From NCBI GenBank assembly GCA_964534275.1, contig CAZHQG010000015.1, positions 1 through 64,000 of the forward strand: a stretch of DNA of 64,000 bases, written 5' to 3'. Positions 41,695 to 50,435 of the stretch are shown piece by piece (positions within the stretch are counted from its first letter, which is position 1; each line of letters starts with the position of its first letter). This DNA comes from HRBIN30 sp964534275. GTDB taxonomy: Bacteria > Desulfobacterota > Binatia > HRBIN30. The notes below the pieces were generated by a model that had not been told where the DNA came from, did no database searches, and worked only from the letters and a program-made list of their open reading frames with translations. Position numbers and translations under genes: made by a program.

Positions 41695-42462
41695 TCAAAA
41701 GCCCTTGAGCTGGGCTGCGCGGTCGTAGAAATGGTAAACGAGCAGCCAGCCTGCCAGCACAACGAGAGTGATGGCGATCGGGTTGCCAAAGCCAATCCAG
41801 GTCACCGCGTGCTGGCTCACCATCAGCATCAATAACGGCACAGACATGTAAGTGTTGTGCCGGGAGCGTAGTCCGGCCAGTGCTACCAGTGCAGGGTCGA
41901 CGGGCTGACCATCTTTGATCGCGCGAATAATTTGCTGCTGGGCGGGCCAAATTCGGAACCAAACGTTAAAGGCCATGATGGTGCCAAAGGTTGCACCCAA
42001 ATGGATGGCATATGCGCGAACGCCAAACCCGCCCAGGTGTTCGAAGAGGGCAACAAGAATTGCCGAAAGAATCAAGCCAGCGATAAACGCGGTTCGTAGC
42101 TCTTTCATCACCGACTTCACTAACGCGTCGTAGATAAACGGGCTGACGAACACGAGCACAATCATCAGTACTGCCCCGAAGGACCAGCCCCTGGGGCCAT
42201 CGAACAGCGCCCCGCCATGGTAGTAGACCAACAAGAGCAAGAGCACGCCGGTGATCCACGTAAACGCAGCACCCCAGCGGAACCAAAACAACACGCGAGG
42301 CCGGAGCTCGGGAATCACCTTCTTTTTTGCTTCCGCATCGAGCGTCGCTTCGAAGTTCGCGTTCACGAAATTCAGGAAATACAGGTGCCCAATCCACAAA
42401 ATTCCGAACAGCACGTGGAGCCATCGGAAGATTGACTCGAGGAAGTTCATCACGGCAACCAT
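41695..42462 (-). CDS. Urate-oxidase N-terminal-like (UraoxN/PuuD-type) membrane protein
   Basis: 255 residues with about seven hydrophobic helices. The start FLESIFRWLHVLFGILWIGH is typical of the Urate_ox_N domain, as are FRWGAAFTWITGVLLLLLVY and LGATFGTIMAFNVWFRIWPA. Conserved His residues in helices (WLHVLFG, WIGHLYF, SQHAVTW) suggest heme ligation. PuuD adds a cytochrome c domain for urate oxidation; here that domain is absent, so the electron partner or function may differ. A GGGAGGAGGGG site precedes the ATG at 42462. The gene is convergent with the cupredoxin lipoprotein. Confidence 0.8.
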   Translation of the reverse strand: MVAVMNFLESIFRWLHVLFGILWIGHLYFLNFVNANFEATLDAEAKKKVIPELRPRVLFWFRWGAAFTWITGVLLLLLVYYHGGALFDGPRGWSFGAVLMIVLVFVSPFIYDALVKSVMKELRTAFIAGLILSAILVALFEHLGGFGVRAYAIHLGATFGTIMAFNVWFRIWPAQQQIIRAIKDGQPVDPALVALAGLRSRHNTYMSVPLLMLMVSQHAVTWIGFGNPIAITLVVLAGWLLVYHFYDRAAQLKGF

Positions 42463-42778
42463 TGCTCTACCCCTCCTCCCTCGCTGAGCTCTAGCGCACA
42501 CAGATCGAATCGAACCTGCGTGTGCTCTGCGACGGCGCCCGCTTACTGGCTATAGAACCCAAAGTCAAGTGCGCCGAGTCAAGGGAACTCAAGGCGGATG
42601 AGAGGCCAGCGTCTTCGATCGAGAACGTTCTGCTTGGCTTCCACGCGAGTGAATTCCGATCGAGAACTTTGGGCCGAACCTTCTCTCTCGGGACAGCGAG
42701 CAGAGGTTGCAGTCGTCGCGCCGTTGTGTAGTGTGATTTCACACCGGCCAATGGGTGCGTAGAAAAAAGGAGAGTTCG
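42463..42778. other. Intergenic region without a recognised gene
   Basis: About 316 bases between divergent genes. Small open frames here overlap the neighbouring coding sequence or lack protein-like features. No riboswitch, repeat or terminator was recognised. It should contain both divergent promoters. Confidence 0.6.
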
Positions 42779-43987
42779 ATGGCGAAGACCTTTCGCGAGT
42801 TGATGGAAGAGGCGAAACGGCTCGTTCCTGAATGGGACGTTGACCGTGTACGGCAAGAGTTGGAACGGGGAGGCGACTGGCTGCTCTTGGACGTGCGGGA
42901 GAAGGATGAGTACCGCGAGGGACACTTGCCTGGGGCGGTGTCGCTTCCGCGGGGGTTCCTGGAGCTTCGAATCGAACAAGTTGTGCCTGATAAGTCGAAA
43001 CCAATTATCGCCTATTGTGCGGGCGGAACCCGCTCGCTGCTTGCAGCCAAACAACTGCGCGAGATGGGATACGAGAACGTGGTCTCGATGGCGGGCGGGT
43101 TCACGGCCTGGAAGAACAAGGGATTTGCGTGGCGGCAGGATCGACAGTTTACCCCGGAGCAACTGACACGTTACAGCCGCCACTTTTTATTGCCCGAGGT
43201 CGGCGAGGAAGGTCAGGCAAAGCTTCTGGATGCGAAGGTGCTTCTCATTGGTGCTGGCGGCTTGGGCTCGCCCACGGCGTTTTATTTGGCGGCCGCCGGC
43301 GTGGGTACCATTGGGATTGTCGATCACGATGTAGTGGACCTCAGCAACCTGCAGCGCCAGATCTTGCACACAAACGACCGCATCGGGATGCCAAAGGTAG
43401 AGTCGGCACGGATGACGTTGCAGGCATTGAACCCGGATGTGAAGGTCATCGGCTACCAAGAGCGGTTATCTTCGGAAAACGCCCTTCGGCTGTTTGCCGA
43501 CTACGACGTCATCGTGGATGGCTGCGACAACTTCCCGACGCGGTACTTAGTGAACGACGCCTGCGTCATGTTGGGCAAGCCCAATGTGCATGGTAGTATT
43601 TTCCAGTTCGAGGGCCAGGCGGCCGTGTTCTACCCGAAGAAGGGGCCATGCTACCGGTGCTTGTTTCCTGAACCGCCGCCACCTGGCGCCGCTCCAAGTT
43701 GCGCAGAAGCTGGAGTGTTAGGTGTGCTGCCAGGACTGATTGGTTGCGTTCAGGCTCTGGAGACGATCAAGTTGATCCTTGGGGTCGGGCGGCCGCTCGT
43801 TGGGCGCATGGCCTATTTTGATACGTTGAACATGGAAGTGCGGATCCACAAACTCCGTCGCGATCCGAAGTGCCCAGTGTGTGGAGAGCAGCCGACTATT
43901 ACCGAGCTGATTGACTACGAGGAATTTTGCGGCTTGCGTACCCCGGGCCACGCACCTGCGATCCAACCGGCTGCAGCGGCTCGTTAA
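42779..43987 (+). CDS. Rhodanese-ThiF adenylyltransferase fusion (MoeB/MOCS3-like)
   Basis: 402 residues. An N-terminal rhodanese domain (WLLLDVREKDEYREGHLPGA; active loop IAYCAGGTRSLLAAKQL, Cys near residue 80) precedes a ThiF/MoeB E1-like domain with VLLIGAGGLGSPTAFYLAAA, DVVDLSNLQRQILHTND and zinc pairs CYRC and CPVC. The enzyme adenylates the C-terminal Gly of a sulfur-carrier protein and may deliver sulfur through the rhodanese Cys. The domain order is the reverse of human MOCS3. AAAAAAGGAGAG precedes the ATG at 42779. A MoaD/ThiS-like gene follows after 24 bases, its likely partner. Confidence 0.9.
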   Translation: MAKTFRELMEEAKRLVPEWDVDRVRQELERGGDWLLLDVREKDEYREGHLPGAVSLPRGFLELRIEQVVPDKSKPIIAYCAGGTRSLLAAKQLREMGYENVVSMAGGFTAWKNKGFAWRQDRQFTPEQLTRYSRHFLLPEVGEEGQAKLLDAKVLLIGAGGLGSPTAFYLAAAGVGTIGIVDHDVVDLSNLQRQILHTNDRIGMPKVESARMTLQALNPDVKVIGYQERLSSENALRLFADYDVIVDGCDNFPTRYLVNDACVMLGKPNVHGSIFQFEGQAAVFYPKKGPCYRCLFPEPPPPGAAPSCAEAGVLGVLPGLIGCVQALETIKLILGVGRPLVGRMAYFDTLNMEVRIHKLRRDPKCPVCGEQPTITELIDYEEFCGLRTPGHAPAIQPAAAAR

Positions 43988-44011
43988 CTCTCGTTCACTA
44001 CGGGGCTGCGT

Positions 44012-44251
44012 ATGCAGGTGCATGTGAAGCTTCATGCTTCGTTGAGAAAGTATCTGCCAGCGGGTGCGCTGGACGACACGGTCGTTCTCGACTTGCCCCC
44101 AGGGGCACGGGTAGGAGACGTGGTCGCGGCACTGGGCATTCCAACAAATCACGCGAAGATTGCCGTGGTCAACGGGCAGCAAAGCGATTTCGATGCCGTG
44201 CTTCAGGGCGGGGAGCAGGTGAGCTTGTTTCCGCCACTAGCTGGGGGTTGA
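44012..44251 (+). CDS. MoaD/ThiS-family sulfur carrier protein
   Basis: 79 residues with a ubiquitin-like fold and the required terminal Gly-Gly (LFPPLAGG). Key segments are MQVHVKLHASLRKYLPAGAL, LPPGARVGDVVAALGIP and KIAVVNGQQSDFD, then VLQGGEQVSLFPP. The C-terminal Gly is activated by the ThiF-type enzyme encoded immediately upstream and then thiocarboxylated. Whether it serves molybdopterin, thiamine or another sulfur pathway is not decided by sequence alone. It is complete. Confidence 0.9.
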   Translation: MQVHVKLHASLRKYLPAGALDDTVVLDLPPGARVGDVVAALGIPTNHAKIAVVNGQQSDFDAVLQGGEQVSLFPPLAGG

Positions 44252-44313
44252 AGAGCGCCTCGGTGCCGGGAACCATACTTGACTGGCGGCGTGGATAGTG
44301 GCCTTTGCACGCT

Positions 44314-45156
44314 ATGCCGATCCATTACGAAAAGCAGGGCCACATCGTTACCATCACGATCGACCGCCCAGAAGCCCGGAACGCATTGGATTTGGAGCAC
44401 TTTGGGCAGCTCGCGGATTGCTGGTTGCGCTACCGCGACGACGACGACGCGTACGTAGCCATTCTCACAGGGGTGGGTGACGTTTACTGCGTCGGCGCTG
44501 ATCTGAAGAAGTTCATCCCGATGGTGACCTCCAACGTGGAACGCCTTGCTGCGGAAGGGGCCTCCGAGCAGGTGGAAGGCTCCAAGTACACGATGGCTCA
44601 CGCCCTCGTGGCTGTACTGCGTGATGGAGCCCCGCTTCCAGACGGGACTGAGTTTACCCTGTACAAACCGGTCATTGCGGCCATTAACGGGGTGTGTGCT
44701 GCCGGCGGTTTGGAGATGCTTTGGAACACGGATTTGCGCATCATGGCCGAGGAAGCCTGGCTGCAACTTGCTGAGCCCCGCCGGGGGTTGTTTCCCGGAG
44801 GGGGCTCTACCGTCCATAGCGTTCGGCAACTTTCCTGGTGCCACGCAATGGAACTCCTGTTGTTGGCCGATCGTGTTTCCGCATGGCGTGCTTGGGAGAT
44901 GGGGCTGGTCAATGTGGTGGTCCCTCGCTCGGAAGTCATAGCCAAGGCCAAGGAATGGGCGGAGACCATTTGCTTGAATGGCCCGTTGGCAATTCGTGCG
45001 GTGAAAGAGTCGGCCAAGCGCAGTACGTTCTTAGACCTCAAAAGTGCGCTGAACCTGGAACTGGAGTTATCCGCCCGCGTGTTCATGAGTGAAGACGCCC
45101 GTGAAGGGGTTGCAGCATTTCGTGAAAAGCGGCCCCCACGGTGGACCGGCCGCTGA
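44314..45156 (+). CDS. Enoyl-CoA hydratase/isomerase family protein
   Basis: 280 residues of the crotonase fold. Start segment IVTITIDRPEARNALDLEHF; oxyanion-hole segment VYCVGADLKKF near residue 70; second part INGVCAAGGLEMLWNTDLRI; active-site region WLQLAEPRRGLFPGGGSTVH with a Glu in the position of a catalytic residue. A longer-than-usual loop is inserted at about residues 75-115. It hydrates or isomerises an enoyl-CoA, and the specific substrate is unknown. The ATG at 44314 was preferred over the nearby TTG. It is loosely linked to the MoaD gene (62 bases). Confidence 0.88.
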   Translation: MPIHYEKQGHIVTITIDRPEARNALDLEHFGQLADCWLRYRDDDDAYVAILTGVGDVYCVGADLKKFIPMVTSNVERLAAEGASEQVEGSKYTMAHALVAVLRDGAPLPDGTEFTLYKPVIAAINGVCAAGGLEMLWNTDLRIMAEEAWLQLAEPRRGLFPGGGSTVHSVRQLSWCHAMELLLLADRVSAWRAWEMGLVNVVVPRSEVIAKAKEWAETICLNGPLAIRAVKESAKRSTFLDLKSALNLELELSARVFMSEDAREGVAAFREKRPPRWTGR

Positions 45157-45303
45157 AACCCCGCGTTGCCATTGCGTTTCGGTCGATCTGAGCGGGTCCT
45201 TGCCGACCCCTCGCCTTAGGCTCAATCCAGATCTCTCCGAACGAAAGGTTGACAGAGCGGCTCGTTCCTGCTTCTGTGTTCGGCGTTTTCACGCTGAGGC
45301 CTT

Positions 45304-45873
45304 ATGAAATTAGGAAGCGGGGATTTCGAGCTCGATGCCATTGACCTGGCAATCCTGAACTTGCTGCAAGACAACTGCAAGTTGCCGCTTGCAAAGGTGG
45401 GAGAGCAGGTTGGTCTCTCTGCGCCCTCGGTCATCGAGCGGATCAAAAAGCTCGAGGATCATGGGGTGATCAGCGGTTACCGGGCGGTGATCAATGCACG
45501 CCGGGTAGGTAAGGATGTGACGGCTTTTATTGGTGTGTCCGTAGGGCACCCGCGAAGGATTGCCGATTTCGAGCAGGAAGTTGCCAAGCTGCCCGAGGTG
45601 CTCGAGTGCCACCATGTGACCGGCCAGCACACCTTCCTGCTCAAGGTCAAGACGGAGAACACGTCGACGCTCGAGAATTTGATCCGCGCAATTCGGTCCA
45701 TCGAGGGCGTAGAGCGAACCGAGACCATGGTGGTGTTATCGACGAACATGGAACGGACTCAAATAGCGTTGCCACTCGGGGATGGCGCCGCGGGAGCCAG
45801 CCGCAGGACCGGCAGAAAAGGGCGCCCGGAAGCAAGCGACGACGATAACAAACTCGTTGGAGGTGTGAGCTGA
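45304..45873 (+). CDS. Lrp/AsnC-family transcriptional regulator
   Basis: 189 residues. The N-terminal HTH has LDAIDLAILNLLQDNCKLPL and VGLSAPSVIERIKKLEDHGV. The C-terminal RAM ligand-binding domain runs over about residues 70-145, with LPEVLECHHVTGQHTFLLKV. A basic and acidic tail extends past the usual end. The stop TGA overlaps the gltB start (TGATG), so it is translated with glutamate synthase and is its probable regulator, responding to an amino acid. A TTGACA box at 45249-45254 precedes it, but no clear -10 was found. Confidence 0.9.
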   Translation: MKLGSGDFELDAIDLAILNLLQDNCKLPLAKVGEQVGLSAPSVIERIKKLEDHGVISGYRAVINARRVGKDVTAFIGVSVGHPRRIADFEQEVAKLPEVLECHHVTGQHTFLLKVKTENTSTLENLIRAIRSIEGVERTETMVVLSTNMERTQIALPLGDGAAGASRRTGRKGRPEASDDDNKLVGGVS

Positions 45874-48800
45874 TGGCAATGTTGCGTAGGCCCAAGAGGG
45901 AAGGTCTTTATGACCCGTTTTTCGAGCACGATGCGTGCGGTGTCGGGTTTGTGGTGAATATCAAAGGACAGAAGTCCCACGATATTATCCTCAAAGGCCT
46001 ACAGGTTTTGGAAAACCTCACGCACCGAGGGGCGTGTGGGTGCGACCCGCTGACTGGCGATGGTGCGGGCATGTTGCTGCAGATTCCCGATGAGTTTTTC
46101 CGTGACGAAGCTCGGGATCTGCGGATCTCGTTGCCTGCCCCTGGAGAGTATGGGGTCGGGATGGTCTTCTTGCCTCGAGACCTCAATGAACGGAATGTTT
46201 GTTTAGGATTGTTCGAGAAGGCCATCCGTGAAAACGGCCAGCGCTTGCTTGGGTGGCGGCAGGTGCCTGTGTATCCTGATCACTGCGGCCCGTTAGCGCG
46301 TCAGAGTCTGCCGGAAATTCGGCAGGTTTTTATTGCCAAAGGACCGGATGTGCGTGACCAGGAAGAGCTCGAGCGCAAACTGTACGTCATCCGAAAAAGT
46401 GTCGAGCGGGCAGTGCGCGAAGCTGGCCTCCGGGATTCCGAATCATTCTACGTCCCGAGCTTGTCCAGTCGGACGATCGTTTACAAGGGTTTGTTGTTGC
46501 CGCAGCAAATTCCTTTGTTTTACGCGGACCTTCGCGATCCTCGGGTCAAATCGGCACTAGCACTGGTACACCAGCGCTTTAGCACGAACACCTTCCCTTC
46601 TTGGGAGCGGGCGCACCCTTACCGATTGATGGCGCACAACGGCGAAATCAACACCCTGCGAGGAAACGAAAATTGGATGCACGCCCGCGAGAAGCTCTTT
46701 TCTTCGCCGTTATTTGGGGACGATATCAAAAAGCTCCTCCCCATCATCGACGAAGCCGGAAGCGACTCTGCGAAGTTTGACAACGCGTTGGAACTTCTGG
46801 TCCGCACAGGGCGCTCGTTGCCGCACGCGATCATGATGATGATTCCGGAGGCCTGGCAGAAGCACGAGAGCATGAGCGAGACCAAGCGGGCGTTTTACGA
46901 ATACCATGCCTGCCTGATGGAGCCGTGGGATGGTCCCGCTTCGATCGCTTTCACGGACGGGCGACTCATCGGCGCGGTGCTCGACCGGAATGGGTTGCGT
47001 CCGTCCCGGTACGTCGTCACCCGCGATGGGTTTGTGGTCATGGCCTCGGAAGTCGGGGTGTTGGACATCCCGCCGGAAAACGTGCTCCATAAAGACCGCC
47101 TCCAGCCTGGGAGACTGTTCCTCGTGGATACCGAGGAAGGTCGAATTGTGGGTGACGAGGAGATCAAGGAAGCCATTGCCAGCCGTCGGCCCTACCGGCA
47201 GTGGCTCGCGGAAAACCTAGTGAAACTCGATGACTTGCCCGAGCCCCGGGACCTCCCAGCAATGTACGACCCGGAAACTTTGCTCACGCGGCAAAAGGTT
47301 CACGGGTATACGCTTGAAGATTTGCGCATGCTCATGGCTCCGATGGCCATTAACGGTCAGGAGGCAGTTGGCTCCATGGGTACCGATACACCTCTGGCCG
47401 TGCTCTCCGATCGGCCCCAGCTGCTCTTCAATTATTTCAAGCAGCTCTTCGCGCAGGTCACCAATCCGCCAATCGACCCAATCCGCGAAGAGATCGTGAT
47501 GTCGCTCAAGTCCACAATCGGTTCCGAGCAGAATCTTTTCGAGGAAACCCCTCTTCATTGCCATCAACTCGAACTCGAGAACCCGGTCATCAGTAACGTG
47601 GAGCTCGAGAAGATTCGTCGAATTGCTGCCGGACGCTTGCGCTCGAAAGTCTTGCCCACGCTGTTTCGTGTGGCCGACGGGGGCCAAGGACTGGAGCGGG
47701 CCCTCGACGACCTGTGTCGGCAAGCTTCGGAGGCGATTGAGCAAGGGTACAATATTCTAATTTTGTCCGATCGGGGCCACGACGAAACCTGGGCGCCGAT
47801 TCCGAGTTTGCTTGCAACCGCTGCAGTGCACCACCACCTCATCCGTGAGGGAACGCGAACCCGCTGCGGAATCGTGGTGGAGTCGGGCGAGCCGCGCGAA
47901 GTCCATCATTTTTGTTGCCTCATTGGATACGGTGCGGGTGCCGTAAACCCATATCTCGCTCTGGAGACGATCATCGACATGGTGCGAGACGGTAGGATCA
48001 AGGGCGTCGACGAGGACACCGCCGTAGAGCACTACCTCAAGGCAGCGAACAAGGGTGTCCTCAAGGTGATGACCAAGATGGGGATCTCCACGGTGCAAAG
48101 CTACCGAGGGGCGCAAATCTTCGAGGCCGTGGGACTGAACCGTGAGGTGATCGACCGGTACTTCACTTGGACCGCCTCGCGCATCGAGGGGGTGGGTCTC
48201 GACGTGATCGCAAAAGAATGCGCGATGCGGCACCACGACGCCTATCATGTGCCCTCGAACTTGGACGGAGAATTGGATCCCGGAGGCCAATACCAGTGGC
48301 GGCGACGAGGCGAGTACCACATGTACAACCCGGATACGATCGCGAAGCTACAGCACGCGTGCCGCTCAGGGAATTACCAGCTCTTTAAGGAATACTCTCG
48401 CTTGGTGAACGAACAGAGCCGGCAACTTTGCACGATTCGTGGCTTGTTGCGGTTCAAGCCAGGGAAGCCAATCCCGTTAAGCGAGGTGGAGCCCGCCACC
48501 GAGATCGTGAAGCGGTTTAAAACCGGGGCCATGTCGCTTGGTTCGATTAGCCGGGAGGCCCACGAGACGTTGGCAATCGCGATGAATCGCATCGGTGGGA
48601 AATCGAACACCGGCGAAGGGGGCGAAGACCCAGTGCGATACACGCCTGATCCGAACGGAGATTCCCGCCGGAGTGCCATCAAACAAGTGGCCTCCGGACG
48701 GTTCGGGGTTACGAGTCACTATCTGGTCAACGCGGACGAAATCCAAATCAAGATGGCCCAAGGCGCGAAGCCGGGCGAAGGCGGACAGCTCCCGGGCCAC

Positions 48801-50408
48801 AAGGTAGACCAGTACATCGCCAGTATTCGTTACTCGACCCCGGGCGTGGGCCTTATTTCTCCGCCTCCGCATCACGATATCTATTCGATCGAAGATCTCG
48901 CTCAACTGATTCATGACCTGAAAAACGCCAACAACCGTGCGCGCATCAGCGTGAAGCTGGTTGCGGAAGTTGGGGTCGGTACGATCGCTGCTGGCGTGTC
49001 CAAGGGAAAGGCGGACGTCGTCTTGATCAGCGGCGACTCGGGAGGCACCGGGGCGTCCCCGCTGACCTCGATTAAACATGCCGGACTTCCGTGGGAACTA
49101 GGGTTGGCCGAAACGCAACAAGTGTTGGTGATGAACGACTTGCGTGGTCGCATCCGCGTCGAGACCGATGGCCAGTTGAAAACCGGGCGCGATGTAGCGA
49201 TTGCGGCTTTGCTTGGGGCGGAGGAATTCGGCTTTGCGACAGCCGCCCTGGTGGCCTCCGGCTGCGTGATGATGCGTGTGTGCCACCTCAATACCTGTCC
49301 GGTGGGCATCGCGACCCAGGATCCAGTGCTGCGCAAGAAGTTCCAAGGCAAGCCCGAACATGTGGTCAACTTCATGATGTTCGTGGCCGAGGAACTGCGC
49401 GAAATTATGGCCGAGCTGGGATTCCGTACGGTGGACGAGATGGTCGGTCGCGTAGACATGCTGGACGCCGCCGAGGCCATCGACCACTGGAAGGCTCGTG
49501 GAGTGGACCTGAGTCAGATTCTCCACAAGCCGGACGTTCCGCCGACCGTTCCGATTCGCTGCGTCCAAGAACAAGACCACGGTCTTGAAAAAGCACTCGA
49601 CAATGAACTGATTCGCCTAGCTGCACCGGCGTTGGAACGGGGAGAGCCGGTGGAAATCGAGATGCCCATTCGGAACGTGAACCGAACAGTCTGCACGATG
49701 CTCTCGGCCGAAATTTCCCGCCGGTATGGCGAGAAAGGTTTACCCCCGGATACGATCCGCATTAAGTTCGTGGGTTCTGCAGGGCAGAGCTTTTGCGCCT
49801 TTTTAGCCAACGGCGTCTCTGTCGAGCTCGAAGGGGACGCGAACGATTATTTTGGCAAAGGACTCTCCGGAGGCCGTATCGTTGCTTACCCGCCCAGGAA
49901 CGCCGGCTTCGTTGCCGAAGAGAACATCATTGTGGGCAATGTGTCTTTGTACGGTGCCACCGGTGGCGAGGTGTTTTTGCGAGGAATGGCAGGAGAACGT
50001 TTCTGTGTGCGGAACAGTGGCGTGACCGCCGTGGTCGAGGGAGTGGGGGATCACGGCTGTGAGTACATGACGCGAGGAACGGTCGTCATCCTTGGTCCCA
50101 CCGGGCGGAACTTCGCTGCGGGAATGAGCGGCGGTCTAGCTTACGTCTTGGATGTGGACGGCAAATTTGCCACTCGCTGCAACATGGGCATGGTGGACAT
50201 CGTGCCCTTGGACGAGCAGGACCTGCAGGTGGTCCATGACTTGGTTCGCCGGCACTACGCGTACACGCACAGCGCGGTGGCGTGGAGAGTGCTCTCCGGC
50301 TGGAAGGAGTACGCGGGTCGGTTCGTGAAAGTGTTCCCGGTGGAGTACCAGCAGGTGTTGCGCAAGCAGCACTTGGACTCAGAGGCTGCCAAGCTCGCGA
50401 GCATCTGA
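45873..50408 (+). CDS. gltB: Glutamate synthase, large (alpha) subunit
   Basis: 1511 residues, full length. The enzyme transfers glutamine amide nitrogen to 2-oxoglutarate. The N-terminal class-II amidotransferase has its nucleophile Cys in FFEHDACGVGFVVNIKG, so about 21 residues are removed on maturation. The central domain follows, then the FMN barrel with GGKSNTGEGGEDPVRY (about residue 910). The 3Fe-4S ligands are in CVMMRVCHLNTCPVGIATQD near residue 1131. The C-terminal GXGXG solenoid is marked by GDANDYFGKGLSGGRIVAYP. The ATG overlaps the Lrp-type gene stop, and gltD follows after 27 bases. Confidence 0.97.
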   Translation: MAMLRRPKREGLYDPFFEHDACGVGFVVNIKGQKSHDIILKGLQVLENLTHRGACGCDPLTGDGAGMLLQIPDEFFRDEARDLRISLPAPGEYGVGMVFLPRDLNERNVCLGLFEKAIRENGQRLLGWRQVPVYPDHCGPLARQSLPEIRQVFIAKGPDVRDQEELERKLYVIRKSVERAVREAGLRDSESFYVPSLSSRTIVYKGLLLPQQIPLFYADLRDPRVKSALALVHQRFSTNTFPSWERAHPYRLMAHNGEINTLRGNENWMHAREKLFSSPLFGDDIKKLLPIIDEAGSDSAKFDNALELLVRTGRSLPHAIMMMIPEAWQKHESMSETKRAFYEYHACLMEPWDGPASIAFTDGRLIGAVLDRNGLRPSRYVVTRDGFVVMASEVGVLDIPPENVLHKDRLQPGRLFLVDTEEGRIVGDEEIKEAIASRRPYRQWLAENLVKLDDLPEPRDLPAMYDPETLLTRQKVHGYTLEDLRMLMAPMAINGQEAVGSMGTDTPLAVLSDRPQLLFNYFKQLFAQVTNPPIDPIREEIVMSLKSTIGSEQNLFEETPLHCHQLELENPVISNVELEKIRRIAAGRLRSKVLPTLFRVADGGQGLERALDDLCRQASEAIEQGYNILILSDRGHDETWAPIPSLLATAAVHHHLIREGTRTRCGIVVESGEPREVHHFCCLIGYGAGAVNPYLALETIIDMVRDGRIKGVDEDTAVEHYLKAANKGVLKVMTKMGISTVQSYRGAQIFEAVGLNREVIDRYFTWTASRIEGVGLDVIAKECAMRHHDAYHVPSNLDGELDPGGQYQWRRRGEYHMYNPDTIAKLQHACRSGNYQLFKEYSRLVNEQSRQLCTIRGLLRFKPGKPIPLSEVEPATEIVKRFKTGAMSLGSISREAHETLAIAMNRIGGKSNTGEGGEDPVRYTPDPNGDSRRSAIKQVASGRFGVTSHYLVNADEIQIKMAQGAKPGEGGQLPGHKVDQYIASIRYSTPGVGLISPPPHHDIYSIEDLAQLIHDLKNANNRARISVKLVAEVGVGTIAAGVSKGKADVVLISGDSGGTGASPLTSIKHAGLPWELGLAETQQVLVMNDLRGRIRVETDGQLKTGRDVAIAALLGAEEFGFATAALVASGCVMMRVCHLNTCPVGIATQDPVLRKKFQGKPEHVVNFMMFVAEELREIMAELGFRTVDEMVGRVDMLDAAEAIDHWKARGVDLSQILHKPDVPPTVPIRCVQEQDHGLEKALDNELIRLAAPALERGEPVEIEMPIRNVNRTVCTMLSAEISRRYGEKGLPPDTIRIKFVGSAGQSFCAFLANGVSVELEGDANDYFGKGLSGGRIVAYPPRNAGFVAEENIIVGNVSLYGATGGEVFLRGMAGERFCVRNSGVTAVVEGVGDHGCEYMTRGTVVILGPTGRNFAAGMSGGLAYVLDVDGKFATRCNMGMVDIVPLDEQDLQVVHDLVRRHYAYTHSAVAWRVLSGWKEYAGRFVKVFPVEYQQVLRKQHLDSEAAKLASI

Positions 50409-50435
50409 ATACCGAGGCGTGGGAGCGAAAAAACC

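Noticed and set aside
45249..45277. Promoter for the Lrp-type regulator gene
   Set aside because: TTGACA is perfect, but the sequence 17 bases on (TTCTGT) is a poor -10, so I did not list it as a feature.
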